Assembly (NCBI GenBank): GCA_021781255.1
Contig: JAJXXG010000934.1
Location: forward strand, 1 to 5,510
Direction of reading: 5' to 3'
Source of the DNA: Acidobacteriota bacterium
GTDB lineage: Bacteria > Acidobacteriota > Terriglobia > Terriglobales > Acidobacteriaceae
Length of the DNA stretch: 5,510 nt
Shown: one piece after another, positions 1-5,510 of the stretch
How positions within the stretch are numbered: position 1 is the first letter of the stretch
Layout of the letters: each line of letters opens with the position of its first letter
Notes under the pieces: model-generated
The model's input: the letters and a program-made list of their open reading frames with translations, nothing else
What the model was told of the DNA's origin: nothing
Database searches by the model: none
Made by a program: the position numbers and the translations under genes

Positions 1-399
1 AATGCGCTCCGTCTCAATGCGCGTGTGATAGATCTTCAGCGCAAGAATCGATAGCCGGTCGATCATCAGCCCGGGCGACTCGGAGTTCAGCGGCGCCTGC
101 GCATGCGGCAGGCCACGGCCTCCCAGCCAGTCCAGAAGCATCCGGTCAAGCTCCTCCGCCAGGTCGTTCCGCAGTTGATTGGTCCTGTCGATGCGGCGTT
201 TCACGGCGGCCAGCTCCGCATCGCTCACGCGCGGAGCGCGTGCCTCATCCTCGATATGCCACAGATCGAAGTTGGCGCGATGCTGTCGCGCTACCAGGTC
301 CAGCCAGGCCCCGTCCGCGGCTCCCTGCGTGTCCAGGCTCTCGTGCCAGATCCCGGTCAGCCGGTCCTGCAGCGCCACAATCTCACTACCCGATAGCAT
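1..399 (-). CDS. DUF4254 domain-containing protein (partial, C-terminus beyond the left edge)
   Basis: An open frame of 133 codons runs without a stop from the ATG at 397-399 to the window edge. The predicted protein is mostly helical and charged. I recognise it as DUF4254 from the central NQLRNDLAEELD segment (about residues 94-105) followed by NSESPGLMIDRLSILALKIYH (from about residue 125 of the combined motif region into the last 20 codons), which resembles the family's 'ETPGSIIDRLSILSLKIYHM'-type block. No signal peptide or membrane segment is visible, so a cytoplasmic protein is expected. The family has no established biochemical function; its members are often seen near glycosyltransferase and lipopolysaccharide genes, but no such neighbour is visible on this side. 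The gene is divergent from the GH27 gene. A GAGGA ribosome-binding site supports the start. Family assignment is from remembered motifs, not a search. Confidence 0.8.
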   Translation of the reverse strand, partial: MLSGSEIVALQDRLTGIWHESLDTQGAADGAWLDLVARQHRANFDLWHIEDEARAPRVSDAELAAVKRRIDRTNQLRNDLAEELDRMLLDWLGGRGLPHAQAPLNSESPGLMIDRLSILALKIYHTRIETERI

Positions 400-410
400 C
401 CGTGTTTCGT

Positions 411-415
411 TCCTC
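411..415 (-). promoter_or_regulatory. Ribosome-binding site of the DUF4254 gene
   Basis: On the minus strand the sequence reads GAGGA, 11 bases before the ATG. The spacing is slightly long but it is the only purine-rich match near this start, and it supports translation beginning at 399. Confidence 0.5.
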
Positions 416-515
416 ACGCAGAGCGCGGCTTTGCCCCGCAGGCTCTATCCTAGCCTGACCTTCCCTGGCGCACCAACCCGCCGGGTTAGCGTGGCGCGCT
501 TCATGTTTGTGCCGG

Positions 516-551
516 GCGGCCATCAATCGATTGACATCGGTTGATGGCCGC
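516..551. repeat. 36-base inverted repeat, candidate operator upstream of GH27
   Basis: The two arms are 16 bases each (516-531 and 536-551) around a 4-base centre, TGAC (532-535). Fifteen of the 16 pairs are Watson-Crick and the other (527 with 540) is T-G. The core arm reads CATCAATCGAT and is flanked by GCGGC/GCCGC. No T-run follows on either strand, so it is not a classical intrinsic terminator. It overlaps the consensus -35 box TTGACA at 531-536, so a dimeric DNA-binding protein on this site would be placed to block RNA polymerase. That role is inferred; the dyad itself is directly visible. It could instead be a dispersed palindromic repeat. Confidence 0.65.
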
Positions 552-560
552 GATTACCAT
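531..560 (+). promoter_or_regulatory. Candidate sigma-70 promoter for the GH27 gene
   Basis: A perfect consensus -35 hexamer TTGACA (531-536) is followed after 18 bases by TACCAT (555-560), which matches four of six -10 consensus bases. Transcription would start near 567 and give a leader of about 110 bases before the ATG at 679. The -35 lies across the centre of the palindrome at 516-551, which suggests repression by a dimeric regulator. The -10 is weak, so the promoter may need an activator or the match may be partly fortuitous. Confidence 0.4.
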
Positions 561-669
561 TCGCTCCCACAGCAGGATTGGCCCGTGCTTGCCCTGCTGC
601 GGAGCCAGGCCGTCGCATGCAGAGCCGCGACCGCCTCGCACCTTTCGCCTTTGTCCCCGCTGCCCGATT

Positions 670-674
670 GAGGT
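670..674 (+). promoter_or_regulatory. Ribosome-binding site that decides the GH27 start
   Basis: GAGGT lies four bases before the ATG at 679. This favours that ATG over the upstream in-frame TTG at 541, which sits inside the palindrome and would add 46 residues ahead of an otherwise standard signal peptide. Confidence 0.6.
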
Positions 675-678
675 GTTG

Positions 679-1836
679 ATGAAGTTCGCCTTCCGTTCCA
701 TCGCCGCCGGTCTCGTCCTTCTTGCCGCTGCCGCCGCGCCGGCCCAGTCCACCGATGTGGCCCGCACTCCGCCCATGGGCTGGAATAGCTGGAATCACTT
801 CGGGCTCAACATCAACGATGCCGTCATCCGCGCCCAGGCCAGAGCTCTTGCGTCCAGCGGCCTGAAAGATGCCGGCTACGAGTACGTCGTCATCGACGGC
901 GGCTGGGAGGGCTATCACGACGCCGACGGCAACTTCCGGCCCAACATCCTCAAATTTCCTGACATGAAGGCGCTTGCCGACTATGTGCACGGGCTCGGGC
1001 TCAAGATCGGCATCCATGACAGTCCCGGCCCGGTTACGTGCGCGGGAAGGGAAGCCAGCTACGGGCATGAAGAGCAGGACGCGAAGACCTTTGCCGCCTG
1101 GGGCATGGATTTCGTCAAGTACGACTGGTGCAGCGGCGACCTGGTTTACAAGCCGGATCAGATGCGCGCCGCCTACGAGAAGTTCCATCAGGCCCTGTTG
1201 AACGCCGGCCGCCCCATGGTCTATAACCTCTGCCAGTACGGCATCCAGGACGTGTGGGAATGGGGCGCCTCCGTGGGTGGAAACATGTGGCGCACCACCG
1301 GCGATATCCGCGACAGTTATGACAGCATGGTGAAGATCGGCTTCGAGCAGAATGGCCTGGAAAAATACGCCGGCCCCGGCCACTGGAACGATCCCGACAT
1401 GCTCGAGATCGGCAACGGCGGACTGAACGCGGAGGAGTCGCGGACCCAGATGAGCCTGTGGGCCATCCTCGCCGCGCCGCTCTTTGCCGGGAACGATCTG
1501 ACCCAAATGTTCCCTGATACCCTGGCCATCCTCGCCAACCGTGAAGTGATCGCCGTCGATCAGGATCGCGCCGGCATCCAGGGCCGCCGTGTATGGCAGC
1601 AGGGCCCCATGGAGATCTGGATGAAGCCGCTGGCTGATCGCAGCCTCGCCGTGGGCCTCTTCAATCGCGACGAACATGCCATGACGATCACGCTCCGCCT
1701 CTCTGACATCGGAGTCGGCGGAGCTGCGCGGCTGCGCGATCTCTGGGCCCATAGCGACCTGGGCGCCGTTCACGACTCCTATACCGCGGAAGTCCCGCGC
1801 CACGGCGTCGTTCTGTTGCGCGTCAGTCCCGAATAA
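679..1836 (+). CDS. Secreted GH27 glycoside hydrolase, probable alpha-galactosidase
   Basis: The 385-residue protein is expected to hydrolyse terminal alpha-galactosyl residues, with retention of configuration, in the periplasm or outside the cell. Residues 1-24 form a Sec signal peptide: basic start (MKFAFR), an Ala/Leu-rich core and cleavage near APA/AQS. The mature protein opens with the family block TPPMGWNSWNHFG (30-42). The catalytic barrel carries KYDWC (147-151), with D149 matching the nucleophile (human alpha-galactosidase A D170), and WRTTGDIRDSY (204-214), with D209 matching the acid/base (human D231). HWNDPDMLEIGN (235-246) is another family hallmark. From about residue 295 the sequence looks like the usual C-terminal beta-sandwich. 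Length is normal for a bacterial GH27. Two sugar-contact positions differ from the human enzyme (IDGGW at 72-76, CQYG at 185-188), so a related activity such as beta-L-arabinopyranosidase cannot be excluded. It stands as a single gene with its own promoter. Confidence 0.92.
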   Translation: MKFAFRSIAAGLVLLAAAAAPAQSTDVARTPPMGWNSWNHFGLNINDAVIRAQARALASSGLKDAGYEYVVIDGGWEGYHDADGNFRPNILKFPDMKALADYVHGLGLKIGIHDSPGPVTCAGREASYGHEEQDAKTFAAWGMDFVKYDWCSGDLVYKPDQMRAAYEKFHQALLNAGRPMVYNLCQYGIQDVWEWGASVGGNMWRTTGDIRDSYDSMVKIGFEQNGLEKYAGPGHWNDPDMLEIGNGGLNAEESRTQMSLWAILAAPLFAGNDLTQMFPDTLAILANREVIAVDQDRAGIQGRRVWQQGPMEIWMKPLADRSLAVGLFNRDEHAMTITLRLSDIGVGGAARLRDLWAHSDLGAVHDSYTAEVPRHGVVLLRVSPE

Positions 1837-1970
1837 AGGCCGGCCGGCGGCGTCAGAATCGGTTTCGATCCGCACCTGCCGGCGCGGCGCGAGACAGGCG
1901 CCCGGGTGAACGCAATCGGAGCTGCGGCCTGGCGTTGCGCGGTCCATGGCGGCGCGTTCTCGCGCAGATT

Positions 1971-1989
1971 CCGGCGTGCGCTGCGCCGG
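1971..1989. repeat. Short GC-rich hairpin in the gap after GH27
   Basis: CCGGCG (1971-1976) and CGCCGG (1984-1989) are exact inverted arms around a 7-base loop. It could form a stem in transcripts running out of GH27, but no T-run follows and it lies 135 bases past the stop codon. Such stems arise easily in GC-rich DNA, so significance is low. Confidence 0.3.
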
Positions 1990-2032
1990 CCTCACGCGCT
2001 GGAGCCGCGACGGTTAAAAGGTAAATACTAGG

Positions 2033-2060
2033 TTAAGATGGAATCTGCGCAACATAAGAT
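2033..2060 (+). promoter_or_regulatory. Weak candidate promoter for the exporter-glucan synthase operon
   Basis: Within the AT-rich island, TTAAGA (2033-2038) and TAAGAT (2055-2060) are separated by 16 bases and each matches four of six sigma-70 consensus bases. The leader to the ATG at 2174 would be about 105 bases. Other -10-like strings occur nearby, for example CATAAA at 2068-2073, so the island is a more reliable call than this exact pair. Confidence 0.25.
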
Positions 2061-2156
2061 AACAAAGCATAAAAACAGCACAAATGCATCGCCTTGGTTC
2101 AGGAATCAATTACTTCATGCCTTTGCCGGTCTTCTGCACAGCGTAGCGGATCCCAA

Positions 2157-2163
2157 AGGGGGA
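2157..2163 (+). promoter_or_regulatory. Ribosome-binding site of the ABC exporter gene
   Basis: AGGGGGA ends 10 bases before the ATG at 2174. An ATG at 2163 overlaps it but is in another frame and does not lead into the transporter, so the start at 2174 is preferred. Confidence 0.5.
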
Positions 2164-2173
2164 TGTCCTTATC

Positions 2174-4036
2174 ATGCGCGATAAGAAGAACGCGGCCGCA
2201 TCTCGTCCGGACCCTTCCGGTCCGGCGCAGAGTCCGGGCAATGCGTGGGCAGACCGCGTGCGCGCGCTCCGAAACATTCCCCCGGTCCTTCGCTTTGTCT
2301 GGGAGTCGGGCCCCGCGGTTGTCTCCTGGAACATTGTCATCCGCGTCGTGGTGGCCTTTCTTCCCGTGGGCATCGGCATCATTGCCGGCCCATTCATTAT
2401 TAACGGCGTCAACCAGATCAGGCTCCATAAGGCGCTGCCCGGATACTTCTGGTGGCTGGTGGCGGCAGAGGCCGGCCTTGCCATACTCATTGGCCTGCTC
2501 TCGCGCGCCGTGGATTACTTTGACAGCCTTCTCGCCGACCGCTACACCTTTCACGTAAGCCTGGACGTGATGCGCAAGGCTGCTTCGCTTGACGTCACCG
2601 TGTATGAAGATCCGGTCTTTTACGACCGGCTGGAACGCGCCCGCGTGCAGGCGACGGACCGCCTGGTGATGATCCAGCAGATGGGCCGCTTCCTGCAGCA
2701 GATGGTCACCGCTGCCGCTTTTGCAGCCGTGCTGATGTGGTATTCGCCGCTGCTGCTGTTACTGCTGGTCGTGGGCGTGATTCCCGCCTTCCTCGGCGAA
2801 AGCCATTTTGCTTTTCTTCTCTACGCGAAAAACTTTCGCCAGACCCCGATTCGCCGTCAGATGGACTACCTGCGCCAGGTAGGCGGCAGCAAGGAAGCCG
2901 CCAAAGAGCTGAAGCTGTTCAACCTGAGCCATTACCTTACGGAGCGGTTCAAAAAGCACTCGCAGCAGATCTACGACGAGGACGTGGCCCTGAACCGGCG
3001 CCGTCTTCTCTGGACCGGATTGCTGGCGATTCTTGCGCAGCTCGGCTACTACGCCGCTTACGTGCTCAGTATCGATCGCACCATCAGGGGCATCTACACC
3101 ATCGGCGATCTTACCCTGATCACGGCCGCGATCATGCAGGCCATGGGCAACATCCAGCAGATGTTCTCAACGGCTTCAGGGGTCGCCGACCAGGCCCTGT
3201 TTCTTAGCGATCTGCTGGCCTTCTTTGAGATGAAGCCGCATGTGGAGTCGAAGGCCAACGCGCTGCCCGCGCCCCGCCCCGTCAGAAGCGGCTTCGAATT
3301 TCGCAATGTTTCGTTTACCTATCCCGGCACCAGCCGGCGCATCCTCAGCAACTTCAACTTCACATTGCGCCCGGGAGAGCGCGTCGCCCTGATCGGCGAG
3401 AACGGCCAGGGAAAAACCACCATCGTCAAGCTGATCACCCGCCTGTACGATCCAACCGAAGGCCAGATCCTGCTCGACGGCGTCGACCTGCGGGAATATG
3501 ACCTTGATGATCTGCACTCCGAGATCGGCGTCATCTTTCAGGACTTCATGCGCTATGAGATGACCGCGCGCGAGAACATCGCCGTGGGCCGCATCGAAGT
3601 TCCGCACGTGATGCGGGAGATTGAGTACGCGGCGGAAAAAAGTCAGGCCAGCGGCGTGGTCGCGCGGTTGCAGCACGGCTACGACCAGATGCTTGGACGC
3701 CGGTTCGAGGGCGGCGTGGATCTATCCGGAGGCGAGTGGCAAAAGCTGGCGCTGGCGCGCGCTTACCTGCGGGACGCGCAACTGCTGATTCTGGACGAGC
3801 CGACGGCTTCGCTCGATGCGCGCAGCGAATTCGAGGTGTTTGAGCGTTTTGCCGAGCTGACATCAGACAAGATGGCGCTTTTGATCTCTCACCGTTTCTC
3901 AACCGTGCGCATGGCGGACCGCATTGTCGTGCTGGAAGGCGGCAGATTGGTGGAAGAAGGAACCCACCTGCAGCTCATGGCGATTGAAGGCCGTTACGCG
4001 GCCATGTTTGAAATGCAAGCCTCAAGTTATCGTTGA
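2174..4036 (+). CDS. ABC exporter, fused membrane and ATPase domains; possible cyclic glucan exporter
   Basis: The 620-residue protein is a half-transporter that should work as a homodimer in the inner membrane, using ATP to export a substrate. The N-terminus (1-45) is cytoplasmic and polar. Likely membrane segments lie near 48-77, 90-112, 173-190, 191-213, 279-300 and 307-330, giving the usual six. A family-specific YEDPVFYDRLERAR block (144-157) lies in the loop between segments 2 and 3, and KELKLFN (244-250) in the next. The ATPase domain is complete: A-loop Y383, Walker A GENGQGKTT (408-416), Q-loop Q456, signature LSGGEWQ (517-523), Walker B LLILDE (537-542), D-loop SLD (546-548) and H-loop H573. 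The gene ends 7 bases before a cyclic beta-1,2-glucan synthase gene, which suggests export of that glucan or a related polymer. Its sequence does not resemble NdvA/ChvA closely; it looks like the EDPVFYD-type exporters often annotated for peptides or lipids. Function as an exporter is firm, the substrate is inference. Confidence 0.9.
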   Translation: MRDKKNAAASRPDPSGPAQSPGNAWADRVRALRNIPPVLRFVWESGPAVVSWNIVIRVVVAFLPVGIGIIAGPFIINGVNQIRLHKALPGYFWWLVAAEAGLAILIGLLSRAVDYFDSLLADRYTFHVSLDVMRKAASLDVTVYEDPVFYDRLERARVQATDRLVMIQQMGRFLQQMVTAAAFAAVLMWYSPLLLLLLVVGVIPAFLGESHFAFLLYAKNFRQTPIRRQMDYLRQVGGSKEAAKELKLFNLSHYLTERFKKHSQQIYDEDVALNRRRLLWTGLLAILAQLGYYAAYVLSIDRTIRGIYTIGDLTLITAAIMQAMGNIQQMFSTASGVADQALFLSDLLAFFEMKPHVESKANALPAPRPVRSGFEFRNVSFTYPGTSRRILSNFNFTLRPGERVALIGENGQGKTTIVKLITRLYDPTEGQILLDGVDLREYDLDDLHSEIGVIFQDFMRYEMTARENIAVGRIEVPHVMREIEYAAEKSQASGVVARLQHGYDQMLGRRFEGGVDLSGGEWQKLALARAYLRDAQLLILDEPTASLDARSEFEVFERFAELTSDKMALLISHRFSTVRMADRIVVLEGGRLVEEGTHLQLMAIEGRYAAMFEMQASSYR

Positions 4037-4043
4037 AACAAAA

Positions 4044-5510
4044 ATGACTACTCCACTTTCCACTGCACTTTCAGCCCAGCCGCGACACGCGCTGCCCCAT
4101 GAGCAGATGGAGCGTCTGCGCAGCGCCGCAGACATGGCGGCATCGTGGGCCGTGGTTCCGCGGCCTGCGGGCGTCACCGCGTTCTTCGAGCGCGCGCGCA
4201 ATGCGCGGCGCATGCTCCGCCTTCTGGAAAAATTTCTCGCCAGTCCGCCTGCCTCCTATGTGAGCCCCGATCCCAGGATGGCCGCCTGCCGCGCCGCAAT
4301 TCACGAGCTGCGGGCCAACATCCGGCTTCTGCGCGGAGCCATGGTTGCCGTCTCCGGACAGCCGCGGCACATGCAATGGCTACCGCGCGTGATTGCGGAA
4401 AGGCCCGGCGAACCGCGGGTTGCCGCGGCGGCCGCTGCTTATCTTCAGGCCGTGGATGGCGAGTTTACCGTCTCGTCCTTTCAGACCTTTGTCGGCGCCC
4501 TGCAGGTCCATGAACCGCTGACCGTCGACGAATTGTGGATCTTCCCCACCTTTTTGAGTTTTGCTCTGCTGGAGCTGATGCTGGAGGAGGTCCGTGCCCT
4601 GCGGCGTGCACCCGAGACGGCTTCAGTGCAGCGATTCTCCCGTGTCTTCGATAGCCTGCGCTCAATCGGCAAGGCCGATTGGGTTGCCATCACCGAACCG
4701 CTCATCGGCTTTGATGCCTTGCTGAACCAGGATCCGGCCAATGCATATCAGCGCATGGACTTCCAGAGCCGCGATATGTATCGCAAGCGCATAGCCGTCA
4801 TCGCCCGGCGCTCCGATTGCACCGAAACGCAGGTGGCGCAAACCGCGCTCGATCTTGCGCGCTTGGGGGCTGAGAATCTGCACGACAACCCGCGCCAGCA
4901 GCTCCGCCAGATCCATGTCGGGTACTACATCATGGACAAAGGCTTTCACGAGCTTGCCGTGCGCGTCGGCTTCCACCCTTCTGTCTCCTGGCGGGTGCGC
5001 CACCACATTCTCGATCGCGCCGAAGATTTCTACTTAACCTCCATTCAGCTCTTTACCATCCTGGTGATTGCGGCCGCGCTTTTTCCGGTTGTGCCGCAGA
5101 TCGCCGGCCTTACGGCGCTGGCCATCGCCGTCTTTGCGCTGCTGCTGCCGGCCACGCAGATCGCTGTCGATCTGGTCAATAACCTGATTACATCTTTTTT
5201 CGACCCCAGCCCGCTGCCAAAACTCGACTTCAGCAAAGCCATTCCGCCCGAGTGCACGACTCTTGTCGCTGTGCCCTGTCTGCTCTTCAATGAGAAACAG
5301 GTGCGCGAACTGGTGAAGGATCTTGAAGTCCGCTACCTGGCCAACCGCGATCCCAACCTGCACTTCGCTCTGATTACCGACTTGCCCGACTCCGTTAGCA
5401 AGCCGCACGTGAACGACTATCATCCTCTCGTCGCCCTAGCGATCCAACTTATCGAGCAACTCAACGCAAAATACGACCCGTCCGGAAACGGCAGCTTTCT
5501 TCTTCTCCAT
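4044..5510 (+). CDS. ndvB: Cyclic beta-1,2-glucan synthase, NdvB/ChvB-like (partial, N-terminal 489 codons)
   Basis: The frame is open to the window edge, so only the N-terminal part is seen; family members usually exceed 2,500 residues and carry a GT84 glycosyltransferase domain followed by a GH94-type phosphorylase domain. They initiate, elongate, trim and cyclise beta-1,2-glucan from UDP-glucose at the inner membrane. Family blocks visible here are HEPLTVDELWIFPTFL (156-171), PANAYQRMDFQSRDMYRKRI (231-250), HVGYYIMDKG (291-300), IPPECTTLVAVPCLL (400-414) and YLANRDPNLHFALITD (431-446). Two membrane segments lie near 331-350 and 353-373, before the segment that leads into the GT84 domain. 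The start is the first ATG, 7 bases after the exporter stop. There is no good ribosome-binding site before it, so translational coupling to the exporter is likely; M22 (4107) is an alternative start. Family membership rests on recalled motifs; whether the product is cyclic cannot be judged without the missing C-terminus. Confidence 0.88.
   Translation, partial: MTTPLSTALSAQPRHALPHEQMERLRSAADMAASWAVVPRPAGVTAFFERARNARRMLRLLEKFLASPPASYVSPDPRMAACRAAIHELRANIRLLRGAMVAVSGQPRHMQWLPRVIAERPGEPRVAAAAAAYLQAVDGEFTVSSFQTFVGALQVHEPLTVDELWIFPTFLSFALLELMLEEVRALRRAPETASVQRFSRVFDSLRSIGKADWVAITEPLIGFDALLNQDPANAYQRMDFQSRDMYRKRIAVIARRSDCTETQVAQTALDLARLGAENLHDNPRQQLRQIHVGYYIMDKGFHELAVRVGFHPSVSWRVRHHILDRAEDFYLTSIQLFTILVIAAALFPVVPQIAGLTALAIAVFALLLPATQIAVDLVNNLITSFFDPSPLPKLDFSKAIPPECTTLVAVPCLLFNEKQVRELVKDLEVRYLANRDPNLHFALITDLPDSVSKPHVNDYHPLVALAIQLIEQLNAKYDPSGNGSFLLLH

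Larger units (their letters stand above)
400..678. other. Divergent intergenic region between the DUF4254 and GH27 genes
   Basis: This 279-base gap should hold the promoters of both flanking genes. Its notable contents are the palindrome at 516-551 and the -35/-10 pair facing GH27, both listed separately. Towards the DUF4254 gene I see only a weak -10-like TAGGAT on the minus strand (447-452) with a poor -35 (TTGGTG, 18-base spacer). A small inverted repeat AACCC-gcc-GGGTT lies at 475-487. Short open frames here have no recognisable protein similarity, and the one reading into GH27 from a TTG at 541 is better explained as leader sequence. Confidence 0.6.
1837..2173. other. Intergenic region between GH27 and the ABC exporter
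   Basis: The first part (1837 to about 2010) is very GC-rich and holds no convincing gene. A self-complementary GGCCGGCC lies just after the GH27 stop, and a hairpin CCGGCG-N7-CGCCGG is found at 1971-1989. Neither is followed by a T-run, so no intrinsic terminator can be called. The second part changes sharply to an AT-rich island (about 2012-2090, near 33% G+C by hand count), the likely promoter zone for the exporter-glucan synthase pair. The leader from about 2091 to the ribosome-binding site shows nothing recognisable. Confidence 0.55.

Noticed and set aside
103..544. Three plus-strand open frames in the first 550 bases
   Set aside because: They mostly overlap the DUF4254 gene on the other strand, are rich in Arg, Ser and Pro as expected for wrong-frame translation, and resemble no family I know.
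516..551. The palindrome as an intrinsic terminator
   Set aside because: No T-run follows the stem on either strand, and both neighbouring genes point away from it, so there is no transcript for it to end.
541..678. A 46-residue N-terminal extension of GH27 from a TTG start at 541
   Set aside because: The extension would place a polar, Cys- and Arg-rich stretch before a textbook signal peptide, begins inside the palindrome and promoter, and the ATG at 679 has its own GAGGT site.
523..1995. A 490-codon open frame on the minus strand opposite the GH27 gene
   Set aside because: It lies entirely opposite a well-supported GH27 gene, has no recognisable domain, and is the kind of long antisense frame that GC-rich codon usage produces.
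1837..2010. A terminator or gene remnant after GH27
   Set aside because: The GC-rich inverted repeats have no T-run and no frame shows recognisable protein similarity, so neither can be supported.
3176..3676. A 166-codon minus-strand frame within the ABC exporter gene
   Set aside because: It lies opposite the intact ATPase domain with all its motifs and has no features of its own.
4662..5423. Minus-strand frames of 114 and 129 codons opposite the glucan synthase
   Set aside because: The plus-strand frame is continuous with strong family motifs across the whole stretch, so these are antisense shadows.

Overview
The window is GC-rich bacterial DNA with tightly packed genes. The mix of a DUF4254 protein, a secreted GH27 glycosidase and a cyclic beta-1,2-glucan synthase-type giant glycosyltransferase would suit a soil or plant-associated Gram-negative. 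An acidobacterium (Terriglobia-like) is my best guess and a proteobacterium the main alternative. The organism is inferred from gene content and base composition only, because there is no rRNA or other marker gene here.

Layout. (1) Positions 1-399, minus strand: N-terminal 133 codons of a DUF4254 protein, cut by the left edge. (2) 400-678: divergent intergenic region with a 36-base near-perfect palindrome (516-551) whose loop overlaps a consensus -35 box facing the GH27 gene. (3) 679-1836, plus strand: secreted GH27 glycoside hydrolase (alpha-galactosidase family) with a clear signal peptide and both catalytic aspartates. (4) 1837-2173: 337-base gap, GC-rich in its first half and with an AT-rich, probably promoter-bearing island at about 2012-2090. 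(5) 2174-4036, plus strand: complete half-size ABC exporter with a fused membrane domain and ATPase. (6) 4044-5510, plus strand: N-terminal 489 codons of a cyclic beta-1,2-glucan synthase (NdvB/ChvB-like), cut by the right edge.

How they work together. The exporter and the glucan synthase are only 7 bases apart, the second gene lacks a good ribosome-binding site, and the pair almost certainly forms an operon. This recalls the ndvA-ndvB / chvA-chvB pairs of rhizobia and agrobacteria, where the synthase makes cyclic beta-1,2-glucan at the inner membrane and the ABC protein exports it. The exporter here, however, does not look like a close NdvA/ChvA relative. The GH27 gene appears to be a separate, probably regulated unit for breaking down galactosides or related sugars outside the cytoplasm. 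The window shows no sign of a mobile element, CRISPR array, tRNA or rRNA.
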